DNA of 33,161 nt. Source: Bryobacterales bacterium. GTDB lineage: Bacteria; Acidobacteriota; Terriglobia; Bryobacterales; UBA6623. Made by a program: the position numbers and the translations under genes. The first letter of the stretch is position 1, and each line of letters opens with the position of its first letter. Of the stretch, positions 6,841 to 13,409 are shown in pieces. The notes below the pieces were generated by a model. The model was not told the origin of the DNA. It searched no databases and was given only the letters and a program-made list of their open reading frames with translations. The stretch lies in NCBI GenBank assembly GCA_022823865.1, contig JAJEHF010000069.1, positions 1 to 33,161 on the forward strand, in the 5' to 3' direction.

Positions 6841-8568
6841 ATGTCCGACGAATCTTCGAAACTGCGCTCGCAGGAATGGTTTGGCCGCAAGGACAAGCTG
6901 GGGTTCCTGCACCGCTCCTGGCTGCGCTCGGAAGGCTTTCCCGGGAGCGTGTTCTCAGGCAAGCCCGTAATCGGGATCTGCAACTCTTGGTCCGAGCTGA
7001 CCAACTGCAACGCCCACCTGCGCCAAGTGGCCGAAGCGGTCAAGCGGGGGGTGTGGTCGGCGGGCGGGTTCCCGCTCGAGTTCCCGACGATCTCTCTCGG
7101 AGAGCCCTTCATGCGCCCGTCCAGCATGATGTTCCGCAATCTGATGGCGATGGACGTGGAAGAATCGATCCGCGCCAACCCCATGGACGGGGTCGTGCTG
7201 CTTTGCGGCTGCGACAAGACCACGCCCGCGCAGCTGATGGGTGCCGCCAGCGCCAACCTGCCCTCGATTTTCGTGACCGGCGGCCCGATGCTCAAGGGCA
7301 TCTGGCGCGACAAGGAGATCGGTTCCGGCACCGATGTCTGGCACTACTGGGACGAGCTGCGCGCCGGGCGCATCAGCGAAGAGGACTGGTGCGAGATGGA
7401 ATGCGCCATGTCCCGCTCGTCGGGGCACTGCATGGTCATGGGCACGGCCTCGACCATGACCAGCCTGACCGAAGCCCTCGGGATGACGCTGACGGGCTGC
7501 GCGAACATCCCCGCCGCGGACTCGCGCCGCTTCGAGATCGCTCACCGCAGCGGCGAGCGCATCGTTGAAATGGTGCGCGAGGATCTCCGCCCGGCGAAGA
7601 TCCTCACCCGCGAGGCGCTGGAGAACGCCGTGCGCGTGGACATGGCGATCGGCGGCTCCACGAACGCGATCATTCACCTCAAGGCGCTGGCAGGCCGCTT
7701 GGGGATCGATTTCCCGTTGGAGCGCTTCGACGAGATCTCCCGCGAGACGGCGGTGGTCGCCAACGTGCAGCCTTCCGGCAAGCACCTGATGGAGGACATG
7801 TTCTACGCCGGGGGGATCCCCGTCGTGATGAATGACCTGCTCGATCAGCTGCACGGCCATTGCCCGACCGTGACAGGCAAGACTGTGGCCGAGAATGTGA
7901 GCGGCGCCGCCTGCCACAACCGCAAGGTGATCCTGCCGCGGCAGCACGCCTTGCAGGCCGAGGGCGGCACCATCATCCTCAAGGGCAACCTCTGCCCGCG
8001 CGGCGCGGTGCTGAAGACGAGCGCGGCGTCCCCGAAGCTGTTGCAGCACACGGGCAGGGCGCTGGTGTTCGAAGACCACGCGGATTTCATGGAGCGGATC
8101 GACTCTCCGGATCTCGACGTGGATGCCGATTCCGTGCTCGTGCTCAAGAACGCCGGCCCGATCGGCGGCCCGGGCATGCCCGAATACGGCAACCTGTCGA
8201 TTCCTGCCAAGTTGCTCAAGCAAGGAGTCAGCGACATGGTCCGCATCTCCGACGCGCGCATGAGCGGTACCAGCTACGGCACGGTCGTGCTCCACATCGC
8301 CCCCGAGTCAGCTGTCGGAGGACCTCTGTCTCTTGTGCGCACCGGCGACGAGATACGCCTGGACGCGGCCGGTCGCCGGCTTGACCTGCTGATCGATGAC
8401 GAGGAAATGCAGCGGCGCAAGGGCGCTTGGGTAGCCCGCGAGCAGCACTACGACCGAGGCTACGGGAAACTCTTCCTCGAATCCGTCTTGCAGGCAGACG
8501 AGGGCTGCGACTTCTCGTTCTTGCGCGGGACCGGCCGGGCGGAACGCGCGCTGCCGCTGGCATTCTGA
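6841..8568 (+). CDS. IlvD/Edd-family sugar-acid dehydratase (arabinonate/xylonate type)
   Basis: A 575-residue Fe-S dehydratase that removes water from aldonic acids to give 2-keto-3-deoxy acids. The ATG at 6841 starts homology; an upstream ATG at 6787 would read through the promoter. The three expected [2Fe-2S] ligands line up as Cys56 (TNCNAH), Cys124 (CGCDKT) and Cys197 (SGHCMVMGTAS), the spacing I recall for L-arabinonate dehydratase. The catalytic-serine region is ARMSGTSYG, and WHYWDELRAG is typical of the sugar-acid subgroup rather than IlvD of branched-chain amino acid synthesis. It probably feeds pentonate or hexonate breakdown; the exact sugar is unknown. A hairpin lies just after the stop. 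Confidence 0.9.
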   Translation: MSDESSKLRSQEWFGRKDKLGFLHRSWLRSEGFPGSVFSGKPVIGICNSWSELTNCNAHLRQVAEAVKRGVWSAGGFPLEFPTISLGEPFMRPSSMMFRNLMAMDVEESIRANPMDGVVLLCGCDKTTPAQLMGAASANLPSIFVTGGPMLKGIWRDKEIGSGTDVWHYWDELRAGRISEEDWCEMECAMSRSSGHCMVMGTASTMTSLTEALGMTLTGCANIPAADSRRFEIAHRSGERIVEMVREDLRPAKILTREALENAVRVDMAIGGSTNAIIHLKALAGRLGIDFPLERFDEISRETAVVANVQPSGKHLMEDMFYAGGIPVVMNDLLDQLHGHCPTVTGKTVAENVSGAACHNRKVILPRQHALQAEGGTIILKGNLCPRGAVLKTSAASPKLLQHTGRALVFEDHADFMERIDSPDLDVDADSVLVLKNAGPIGGPGMPEYGNLSIPAKLLKQGVSDMVRISDARMSGTSYGTVVLHIAPESAVGGPLSLVRTGDEIRLDAAGRRLDLLIDDEEMQRRKGAWVAREQHYDRGYGKLFLESVLQADEGCDFSFLRGTGRAERALPLAF

Positions 8569-8569
8569 G

Positions 8570-8591
8570 GCTGCCGGCCAAAGTCGGCAGC
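8570..8591 (+). terminator. hairpin after the dehydratase gene
   Basis: GCTGCCG, 8-base loop, CGGCAGC: a perfect 7-bp stem beginning two bases after the stop codon. No T-tract follows, so Rho-independent termination would be weak. Confidence 0.35.
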
Positions 8592-8700
8592 AGCGCTCCG
8601 GCCCAGTCGAGCCCTCGAAGCGGCCGCTGCTGGAAGCCGGGCAGGGAGGTCTCGACTCCGGCGGCAGCTTCATGGATCAGGTGTTCTGTCAAATTGCATT

Positions 8701-8716
8701 CATTGATGGAACAATG
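8701..8716 (+). promoter_or_regulatory. inverted repeat, possible vapB operator
   Basis: CATTG-ATGGAA-CAATG is a perfect 5-bp inverted repeat ending 5 bases before the antitoxin ATG, nested in a second pair TGCATT/AATGCA (8695-8718). Antitoxins of this type usually repress their own operon by binding palindromes at the promoter, so this is a reasonable operator candidate. Confidence 0.4.
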
Positions 8717-8721
8717 CATGT

Positions 8722-8958
8722 ATGCCGGTTCAGATCACGATCAGGAACGTACCGGCCGAGGTCCGGGACGCGGTCAAGGCGAAAGCTGCGGTAGGGGGCC
8801 GGTCGATGCAAGCCTACCTTCTGCGCGAGTTGAAACGAATGGCGGAGATGTCCACCAACGCGGAACTAATGCGCGAAGTAGAAGAGCGCCTGAAGGCTTC
8901 CGGTACGAACGTGCCGATCAGCGAGATTCTGCGCGCTCGCGACAAGGATCGAATGTGA
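8722..8958 (+). CDS. VapB/FitA-type ribbon-helix-helix antitoxin
   Basis: A 78-residue antitoxin with an N-terminal ribbon-helix-helix DNA-binding part (PVQITIRNVPAEVRDAVKAK, residues 2-21, through about residue 40) and a C-terminal toxin-binding tail (PISEILRARDKDRM). It normally neutralises a PIN-domain RNase and represses the operon. The partner vapC starts inside its stop codon (ATG-TGA/GTG overlap) but is cut short after about 29 codons, so this appears to be an orphan. An inverted repeat sits just upstream. Confidence 0.85.
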   Translation: MPVQITIRNVPAEVRDAVKAKAAVGGRSMQAYLLRELKRMAEMSTNAELMREVEERLKASGTNVPISEILRARDKDRM

Positions 8959-9041
8959 GAGCCGTCGTCGATTCCTCGGTCTTGGTCGCTAGCCTTGTGA
9001 CCGTCGAAAGGGAAGCACAGTGGGCCAAGAAACACCTCTCA
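8955..9041 (+). pseudogene. truncated VapC PIN-domain toxin (N-terminal fragment)
   Basis: The GTG at 8955 overlaps the antitoxin stop by 4 bases, as in intact vapBC pairs. The frame reads VRAVVDSSVLVASLV...EAQWAKKHLS, the first beta strand with its catalytic Asp and the first helix of a PIN domain. After about codon 29 the similarity ends and the frame runs into the decarboxylase gene, stopping at 9131. The other acidic residues of the PIN active site are missing, so no active toxin can be made. The decarboxylase GTG (9020) lies inside this fragment in another frame. Confidence 0.75.
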
Positions 9042-10456
9042 CACTCACAGAACGCGAGATGCGCGATCTGGGTTACCGGGTCATCGACATGCTCGTCGAG
9101 CATGCCCGCGACCTCCGGCAGAAGTCCGTGACCAGGTCGATGGACAAAGCGTCCCTTGCCTCCCTCTTCCACGAGCCGCCACCGGAAGAGGGTCAGGATC
9201 TCGATGCCTTGCTAAAGACTGCCAACGAGGACATCTTCGGCAACGTGATGTACGTGAATCACCCGCGATTCTTTGCGTTTGCTCCGGGACCCAGCAACTT
9301 TGTCAGCGTGATGGCAGATGCATTGGCTAGCGGATTCAACGTGTTTTCCGGAATCTCGCTTGAGGGTTCAGCTGCAGCTCAGATCGAGGAAACCGTCATC
9401 GACTGGCTACGGCAAATCTGTGGTTTCCCGCACTCCGCGGGCGGAGTGCTCGTCAGCGGTGGTTCGATGGCCAACCTGACGGCTCTTGCGGCAGCCAGGA
9501 AGACTGCACTGGGAGACGAGTGGCACAACGCCACGATCTACTGTTCGGATCAAACGCACACATCGATCGATCGAGCTGCGAGCATTCTCGGCTTCCGGGA
9601 AGGGCAGCTTCGAAGAATCCCCTCGGGTGCGGGGTTCCAGATCGACATGGATCCGCTGATCCGGACAGTTCACCGTGACCGCCGCGACGGCCTGCACCCG
9701 TTCTGTGTGGTCGCCAACGCCGGAACCATCAACACTGGAGCGGTGGATCCACTCCCGGACATCGCGAGCCTTTGCAAGGACGAGCAGATGTGGTTCCACA
9801 TTGACGGGGCGTACGGCGCGCCGACGATGTTGACAGAAGAGGGCAGGGCATTGCTCCGGGGACTGGAGTGGGCCGATTCGCTGTCGCTGGATCCTCACAA
9901 GTGGCTCTTTCAGCCATTTGACATTGGATGCGTCCTCGTCCGTGACCGTCATTGCCTCAAGGAAGCCTTCCACGTTCTACCGGAGTACCTGAAGGTCGCA
10001 ATGAGTGAGGGGGATGGAACCGATTTCTGCGATTTCGGCCCAGAGCTTACACGAAGATTTCGTGCATTCAAGCTGTGGATGTCGGTCAAGGCATTCGGAC
10101 TCGACAGTTTTCGCAGGGCGGTGGAAGTTGGCTTGGAGAACGCGCGATTCGCCGAGAGCCAACTGCGGGCCAGCGATGCCTGGGAAATCCTCACCCCGGC
10201 CAATCTCGGTGTCGTGACGTTCCGCTACCGACCACGAGACCTCTCGGAAACGGAACTGAACCGCCTGAATCTGTCCATCAGTCGACGCAGTCTGTCAAGC
10301 GGGTTTTCCATGGTGATCACTACCGAGCTTCGCAACAGGACGGCTTTGCGATTCTGCACGATCAATCCCCGTACAACCAGGGAAGATATCGCCGAGACGA
10401 TTCGGCGCCTTGAACGGGATGCGATTTCAGTGACGCACGCTGTCGCTACCTGCTGA
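9020..10456 (+). CDS. PLP-dependent decarboxylase, group II (aromatic amino acid/glutamate type)
   Basis: A 478-residue pyridoxal-phosphate enzyme removing CO2 from an amino acid. The PLP lysine is Lys294 in SLDPHKWLFQP; Asp262 in HIDGAYGAP binds the pyridine nitrogen; His180 (QTHTSIDRA) stacks on the ring; HPRFFAFAPGPSNF is the typical substrate-side block. The GTG start at 9020 is supported by an AAGGGAAG ribosome site a few bases upstream and by homology beginning near residue 6. It starts inside the vapC fragment and probably shares the vapB transcript. On the right it is followed by a truncated abiEii toxin. The substrate cannot be told: tyrosine, tryptophan, glutamate and others are possible. 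Confidence 0.88.
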   Translation: MGQETPLTLTEREMRDLGYRVIDMLVEHARDLRQKSVTRSMDKASLASLFHEPPPEEGQDLDALLKTANEDIFGNVMYVNHPRFFAFAPGPSNFVSVMADALASGFNVFSGISLEGSAAAQIEETVIDWLRQICGFPHSAGGVLVSGGSMANLTALAAARKTALGDEWHNATIYCSDQTHTSIDRAASILGFREGQLRRIPSGAGFQIDMDPLIRTVHRDRRDGLHPFCVVANAGTINTGAVDPLPDIASLCKDEQMWFHIDGAYGAPTMLTEEGRALLRGLEWADSLSLDPHKWLFQPFDIGCVLVRDRHCLKEAFHVLPEYLKVAMSEGDGTDFCDFGPELTRRFRAFKLWMSVKAFGLDSFRRAVEVGLENARFAESQLRASDAWEILTPANLGVVTFRYRPRDLSETELNRLNLSISRRSLSSGFSMVITTELRNRTALRFCTINPRTTREDIAETIRRLERDAISVTHAVATC

Positions 10457-10571
10457 CAGTGCGCTGGCAGCCGTGTCGGGCGCGAGGAATCCCTTGGTGG
10501 AGTCTACCCAAGCGACGACCGCAACAAGTGCGTTTCCAATTAGCTTGCACCGACTTGAGGACCTCCGACCA

Positions 10572-10661
10572 TCAAAGGCCGTACGATTGTGCGCAACCGA
10601 CAGTCTCCGAGGGGCCGGTTGCTTCGGCTTCCGCAGCCAGCATCTCGGGAGAAATCCTCAC
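10572..10661 (-). pseudogene. remnant of AbiEii-type nucleotidyltransferase toxin
   Basis: A GTG at 10661 overlaps the AbiEi stop codon (GTGA), the arrangement of intact abiEi-abiEii pairs. It reads VRISPEMLAAEAEATG..., which I recognise as the usual N-terminus of AbiEii partners of this antitoxin type. After about 21 codons similarity fades and a TGA at 10574-10572 ends the frame. The whole nucleotidyltransferase core is absent; the decarboxylase gene ends 115 bases further on. Recognition is from memory of the family and needs a search. Confidence 0.6.
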
Positions 10662-11473
10662 AGGACACCCCCCCAAGACCGTTCGAGCACGTCCTTCGGA
10701 ACCACGAGGTTCCAATCTGCCACCAGGCCTCCGGGCTTTCGCTTGCTGCGGTCAAGATAATGGGGTTGCCGAGGCCGCCGTTCGCGAAGGGGCCTGAGAT
10801 GGCGCTCCTCGACCATCAGAGCGTCGCGGTGCTGCTCGAGGAAGAACCCCACCTTTGCGGCCGTAGTCGCGTTGTCGAGCAGAAACACATACTCCAGAAC
10901 GCGGTCGAAATTGAAGAATTCAACCGATTCTAGGGAACGCCAGACCTCCTCCCAGCCTCCCGAGAGGTCGGGGCGATGCAGGACATCCACCAGCGCCCGT
11001 TCCAGGCCGGTAATGCGTACACGCACTCCAGATCGTTCACGGCTCAGAACGTCAAAGTGCTCCGATCGCGAGCGACGAAGCGCCTCGGGAAACTTGGTGC
11101 CTTGGAACGCGTGCGAGCGGAAGGTGAGCGATTCGACCGGCCGGGATGCAGAGTAAATCACTTGATTCCAAGCCGAGTAGGCCCGACCGTGAAACTCCAG
11201 TGCGGTGTGATGGGAAAGCACGGCATCAGGCGCCAGCTTGCCGGCAATGAGATACAGGTCGACCGGATAGGACATGGTTTCGGCTCCCGGAGGAACTACG
11301 GCATACAGCCCGCGCCGCACCCGAATGATACGGCCGGTCTTGGTGTGGTAGGCCAGAAGCGCTTCCTGGCTTCTGTGCCCGACCGCGCCACGGGACGCGA
11401 GGTGAGTTGACAACTCCTCCCCAGTGAAGACCGGATGCCGGCGGAAGAACGTCTCATGCTTCACGGCGGGCAT
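10658..11473 (-). CDS. AbiEi-family antitoxin / transcriptional regulator
   Basis: A 271-residue antitoxin of type IV toxin-antitoxin (abortive infection AbiE) systems. It has an N-terminal winged-helix part (HPVFTGEELSTHLASRG...RIIRVRRGLYAVVPP, about residues 12-62) and a C-terminal antitoxin domain ending ADWNLVVPKDVLERSWGGVL. The normal role is to repress the operon and counter the AbiEii nucleotidyltransferase. The gene appears full length, but the downstream toxin is reduced to about 21 codons. AGGAAG near 11480 fits a ribosome site. Direct repeats of GTTTCCC upstream may be its operator. Confidence 0.82.
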   Translation of the reverse strand: MPAVKHETFFRRHPVFTGEELSTHLASRGAVGHRSQEALLAYHTKTGRIIRVRRGLYAVVPPGAETMSYPVDLYLIAGKLAPDAVLSHHTALEFHGRAYSAWNQVIYSASRPVESLTFRSHAFQGTKFPEALRRSRSEHFDVLSRERSGVRVRITGLERALVDVLHRPDLSGGWEEVWRSLESVEFFNFDRVLEYVFLLDNATTAAKVGFFLEQHRDALMVEERHLRPLRERRPRQPHYLDRSKRKPGGLVADWNLVVPKDVLERSWGGVL

Positions 11474-11490
11474 CTTTGACTTCCTGTCGC

Positions 11491-11519
11491 GTTTCCCAGA
11501 ACTGAAGTATGGGTTTCCC
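11491..11519 (-). promoter_or_regulatory. direct repeat around -10 of abiEi, possible operator
   Basis: GTTTCCC occurs at 11491-11497 and 11513-11519, 22 bases apart (two helix turns). On the minus strand a CATACT hexamer (11511-11506) lies between them and 32 bases before the ATG. AbiEi proteins autorepress by binding repeats at their promoter. Confidence 0.35.
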
Positions 11520-11562
11520 GTGTTGTCGTCCTAGAGAACCGTGGATGCCTGAACTTGAAGTC

Positions 11563-11589
11563 TTGACATAAAACACATAATTTTAATAT
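11563..11589 (+). promoter_or_regulatory. AT-rich promoter-like sequence
   Basis: A perfect TTGACA at 11563-11568 followed after 15 bases by TAATAT. The spacing is short and no gene starts on the plus strand nearby, so it may be fortuitous or a relic of a lost gene. Confidence 0.2.
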
Positions 11590-11596
11590 GGATTTC

Positions 11597-11896
11597 CAGA
11601 TCATTTGTCAAGTCACGCTGACGAATGAGCGAGACACCCACCGGTTGGCTGACACTGTAACGCCGATCTGCCAAATCCCACCAGTCCCGGGCCAACTGTG
11701 CTCTGGCGTTCGCGGCCGACTCCGATATGATCGTCCCGCGGGCAGTGGCCCTCCACATTTCACCGCATCGATGCCACCGACGCGCTCCTCGGAACCGGGG
11801 AGGAGCGAGCGTAAGGCCTGGGAATGCTAGTTTGAAGAGCCGCTGGCGTTCTGACACCGCGTCAAGCGACCGGTGCGGAACTCCGGGCCTCCTTCA
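11597..11896. other. no recognisable gene between abiEi and the vapC pseudogene
   Basis: About 300 bases with no supported gene. A leftward open frame of 108 codons (11531-11857) has no recognised domain, no ribosome site and unusual composition (many Arg/Ser). The stretch may be decayed remnant DNA within the toxin-antitoxin island. Confidence 0.4.
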
Positions 11897-12325
11897 TCAC
11901 AGCCCAACCGTCCGCAGTCCATTCGAAAACCGGGAACAGTGCCGAACGTACTAAGTCCGCAAGTCTAATGTAGCGCCTTTCTCCGCCCAGCTTGCTAGGG
12001 CAGGGTCGTGACACTGGCCTCCTGCCACGCCGACCCTGCCGGCCTTCCCGAGAGCTCGCCACGTCTCTTCCACAGTCAGGTGAATCACCTCTGCCGACCG
12101 CAAACTTGCCTCGAGGAGCGTGCTCGCGGTTGCAGGCGTAAGCCGATGCGGAGAGGCCAAGCGGGTCAGAACAGAGCAGGTTCCGGCTGACGAATGGCTC
12201 GCTATGGCTAGCTCGCCGCCTTTGCAGGCCCGCTCTTCGAGTTCGGCGACTGTTCGCGTGTGGTGCTCATGCGATCCGCACACAGCGGCGGCCAAACAGC
12301 TGGTGTCGCAAGGGAAGCGGCTCAT
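11897..12325 (-). pseudogene. inactivated VapC PIN-domain toxin
   Basis: The ATG at 12325 overlaps the upstream antitoxin stop by 4 bases (ATGA). The frame keeps the PIN toxin outline: CDTSCLAAAV (first catalytic Asp), HEHHTRTVAELE, SVLTRLASPHRLTPATA, and VAGGQCHDPALASWAEKGA (late Asp). Two lesions stand out. The block normally reading 'AE' before the SVLTRL motif is AGTC, so the catalytic Glu is Gly. A TAG at 11953-11951 stops the frame after LDLRT, yet the same frame continues YVRHCSRFSNGLRTVGL to a TGA at 11897, matching the usual 'NVRHFSRFANGLRVV' toxin end. The TAG probably replaced TGG (Trp). A functional toxin is unlikely. Confidence 0.8.
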
Positions 12326-12588
12326 CCACGATTCGCAGTATCCGCGCGGAGGTCCGCAAGCGTGCCATTCACTTGAGCCTGTTTCAACGCGGGCAGGCTT
12401 TCTCTCGGCTGTGCCACGGTAAGCCGCCCTTCTTTTTGGATTGCGTTCTCAAGCGGCTCCGGCTCGATCTCCAATACTCCGGCGGAGGTCACGCGGAACT
12501 GGAGTCTCGTGCCGGGCTCCAGGCGCGCTGCAGTGCGGATCGCCTTCGGGATCACGACCCTTCCCGCCGCATCGATGAGAGATGCCAT
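12322..12588 (-). CDS. AbrB/MazE-type VapB antitoxin
   Basis: An 88-residue antitoxin with an N-terminal swapped-hairpin AbrB DNA-binding domain (SLIDAAGRVVIPKAIRTAAR then LEPGTRLQFRVTSAGVLEIEPEPL, residues 3-47) and a C-terminal arm that binds the toxin (VNGTLADLRADTANRG). The ATG at 12588 is chosen because the domain starts there and a palindrome covers the bases just upstream; a longer frame to 12783 lacks homology. It overlaps the vapC pseudogene by 4 bases. The gene looks intact although its toxin does not. Confidence 0.82.
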   Translation of the reverse strand: MASLIDAAGRVVIPKAIRTAARLEPGTRLQFRVTSAGVLEIEPEPLENAIQKEGRLTVAQPRESLPALKQAQVNGTLADLRADTANRG

Positions 12589-12603
12589 GGTAAGGATCTT
12601 ACC
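12589..12603 (-). promoter_or_regulatory. perfect palindrome, probable autoregulatory operator of vapB
   Basis: GGTAAG-GAT-CTTACC, 6-bp perfect arms with a 3-base centre, directly abuts the antitoxin ATG. The minus-strand TAAGAT inside it is -10-like. AbrB-type antitoxins bind such palindromes to repress their own promoter. Confidence 0.55.
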
Positions 12604-12923
12604 GCTATCCGCACCATTTCTTGGCCCATTAAGCGATTCCAAGTCAGAGGCGAGACATCGGATCGTCCCTGGGGCGACGGACCACCGACCGCCCAGACCG
12701 CCCGTACAGCCAGCAGGGACGGAATTTGAAGCTGTCACCAAGCGGCGAGTCCCTCTCGCATACTCCTCGCGACAAGCTCGCACGAATGAATTCTGCTCCG
12801 TGGGACCGTCGCGTTCCTAATCGTCGCTGGCCACGTTGTGCTGGAAGCAACGGCGACCTTGGCAAATCACGATACGGAAGCCGTGCTGGTGCTCTCGCAA
12901 TTGGGTGTGAAACTTGCGCGTCG
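12604..12923. other. intergenic stretch without recognised gene
   Basis: About 320 bases between the antitoxin operator and the 3' end of the membrane-protein gene. Open frames are short or overlap real genes on the other strand. No terminator with a T-run, tRNA or repeat was seen. Confidence 0.4.
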
Positions 12924-13409
12924 TCACGACCCTGCATTGGATCGTGACAACAGCCAAAGTCGATGCCCGAGCACGGTCATGCCCAGGAATATCAGGTACG
13001 AAACCGCGGGAGCGAGTGCCACGAAAGGCAATGCTAACAAACCTCCGAGCAGACTGGAGGCCACGGCGATTGGCGTGACAGCCACGGCCAGACCGATCAG
13101 GCCGAACCGCAAGAGGCCCTCTGTTCCGCGCAGCAGCCTGCGAACAACCAATGCGGCCAGCACCCCTGCCAGCCAAAAGAGCCCGAGTCCCGGAAGCACG
13201 TTCGCCAGCCAGATGCGCGGGTGCTGGCTCTGCGGGCCTAGGGCGCTGAGGCCGAATCGAGCGAGGAACAGACCGACCTGCAGCAGCAGGAATCCGCAGC
13301 CGGCAAGAACTGGCATCTTCCAGAAGCGCCAGCTCCTGAGAGAATTCGGCGCTTGCGGCGGGACAGTCGCTGCGGCGGGAGCTGGCACGGCAGGCATGCC
13401 AGCAATCAC
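12924..13409 (-). CDS. small integral membrane protein, four predicted helices
   Basis: A 161-residue protein of unknown function. After a Pro/Ala-rich N-terminus it shows four hydrophobic segments, roughly residues 32-55, 66-90, 99-124 and 127-150. Its GTG start overlaps the stop of the acyl-CoA dehydrogenase gene by 4 bases (GTGA), which implies translational coupling. ATG codons at residue 5 or further in are possible alternative starts. No family was recognised. Coupling suggests a role alongside fatty-acid or lipid metabolism, but that is only inference. Confidence 0.55.
   Translation of the reverse strand: MIAGMPAVPAPAAATVPPQAPNSLRSWRFWKMPVLAGCGFLLLQVGLFLARFGLSALGPQSQHPRIWLANVLPGLGLFWLAGVLAALVVRRLLRGTEGLLRFGLIGLAVAVTPIAVASSLLGGLLALPFVALAPAVSYLIFLGMTVLGHRLWLLSRSNAGS

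Noticed and set aside
6955..8295. 446-codon open frame on the minus strand inside the dehydratase gene
   Set aside because: It lies wholly opposite a gene with clear Fe-S ligands; the translation is rich in Arg, His, Ala and Gly as expected for an antisense frame in GC-rich DNA.
10457..10571. Further pieces of AbiEii between its remnant and the decarboxylase
   Set aside because: All three minus-strand frames were read; none showed a nucleotidyltransferase motif or the typical toxin end.
11531..11857. 108-codon minus-strand open frame between abiEi and the vapC pseudogene
   Set aside because: No domain, no ribosome site and odd composition; not supported as a gene.
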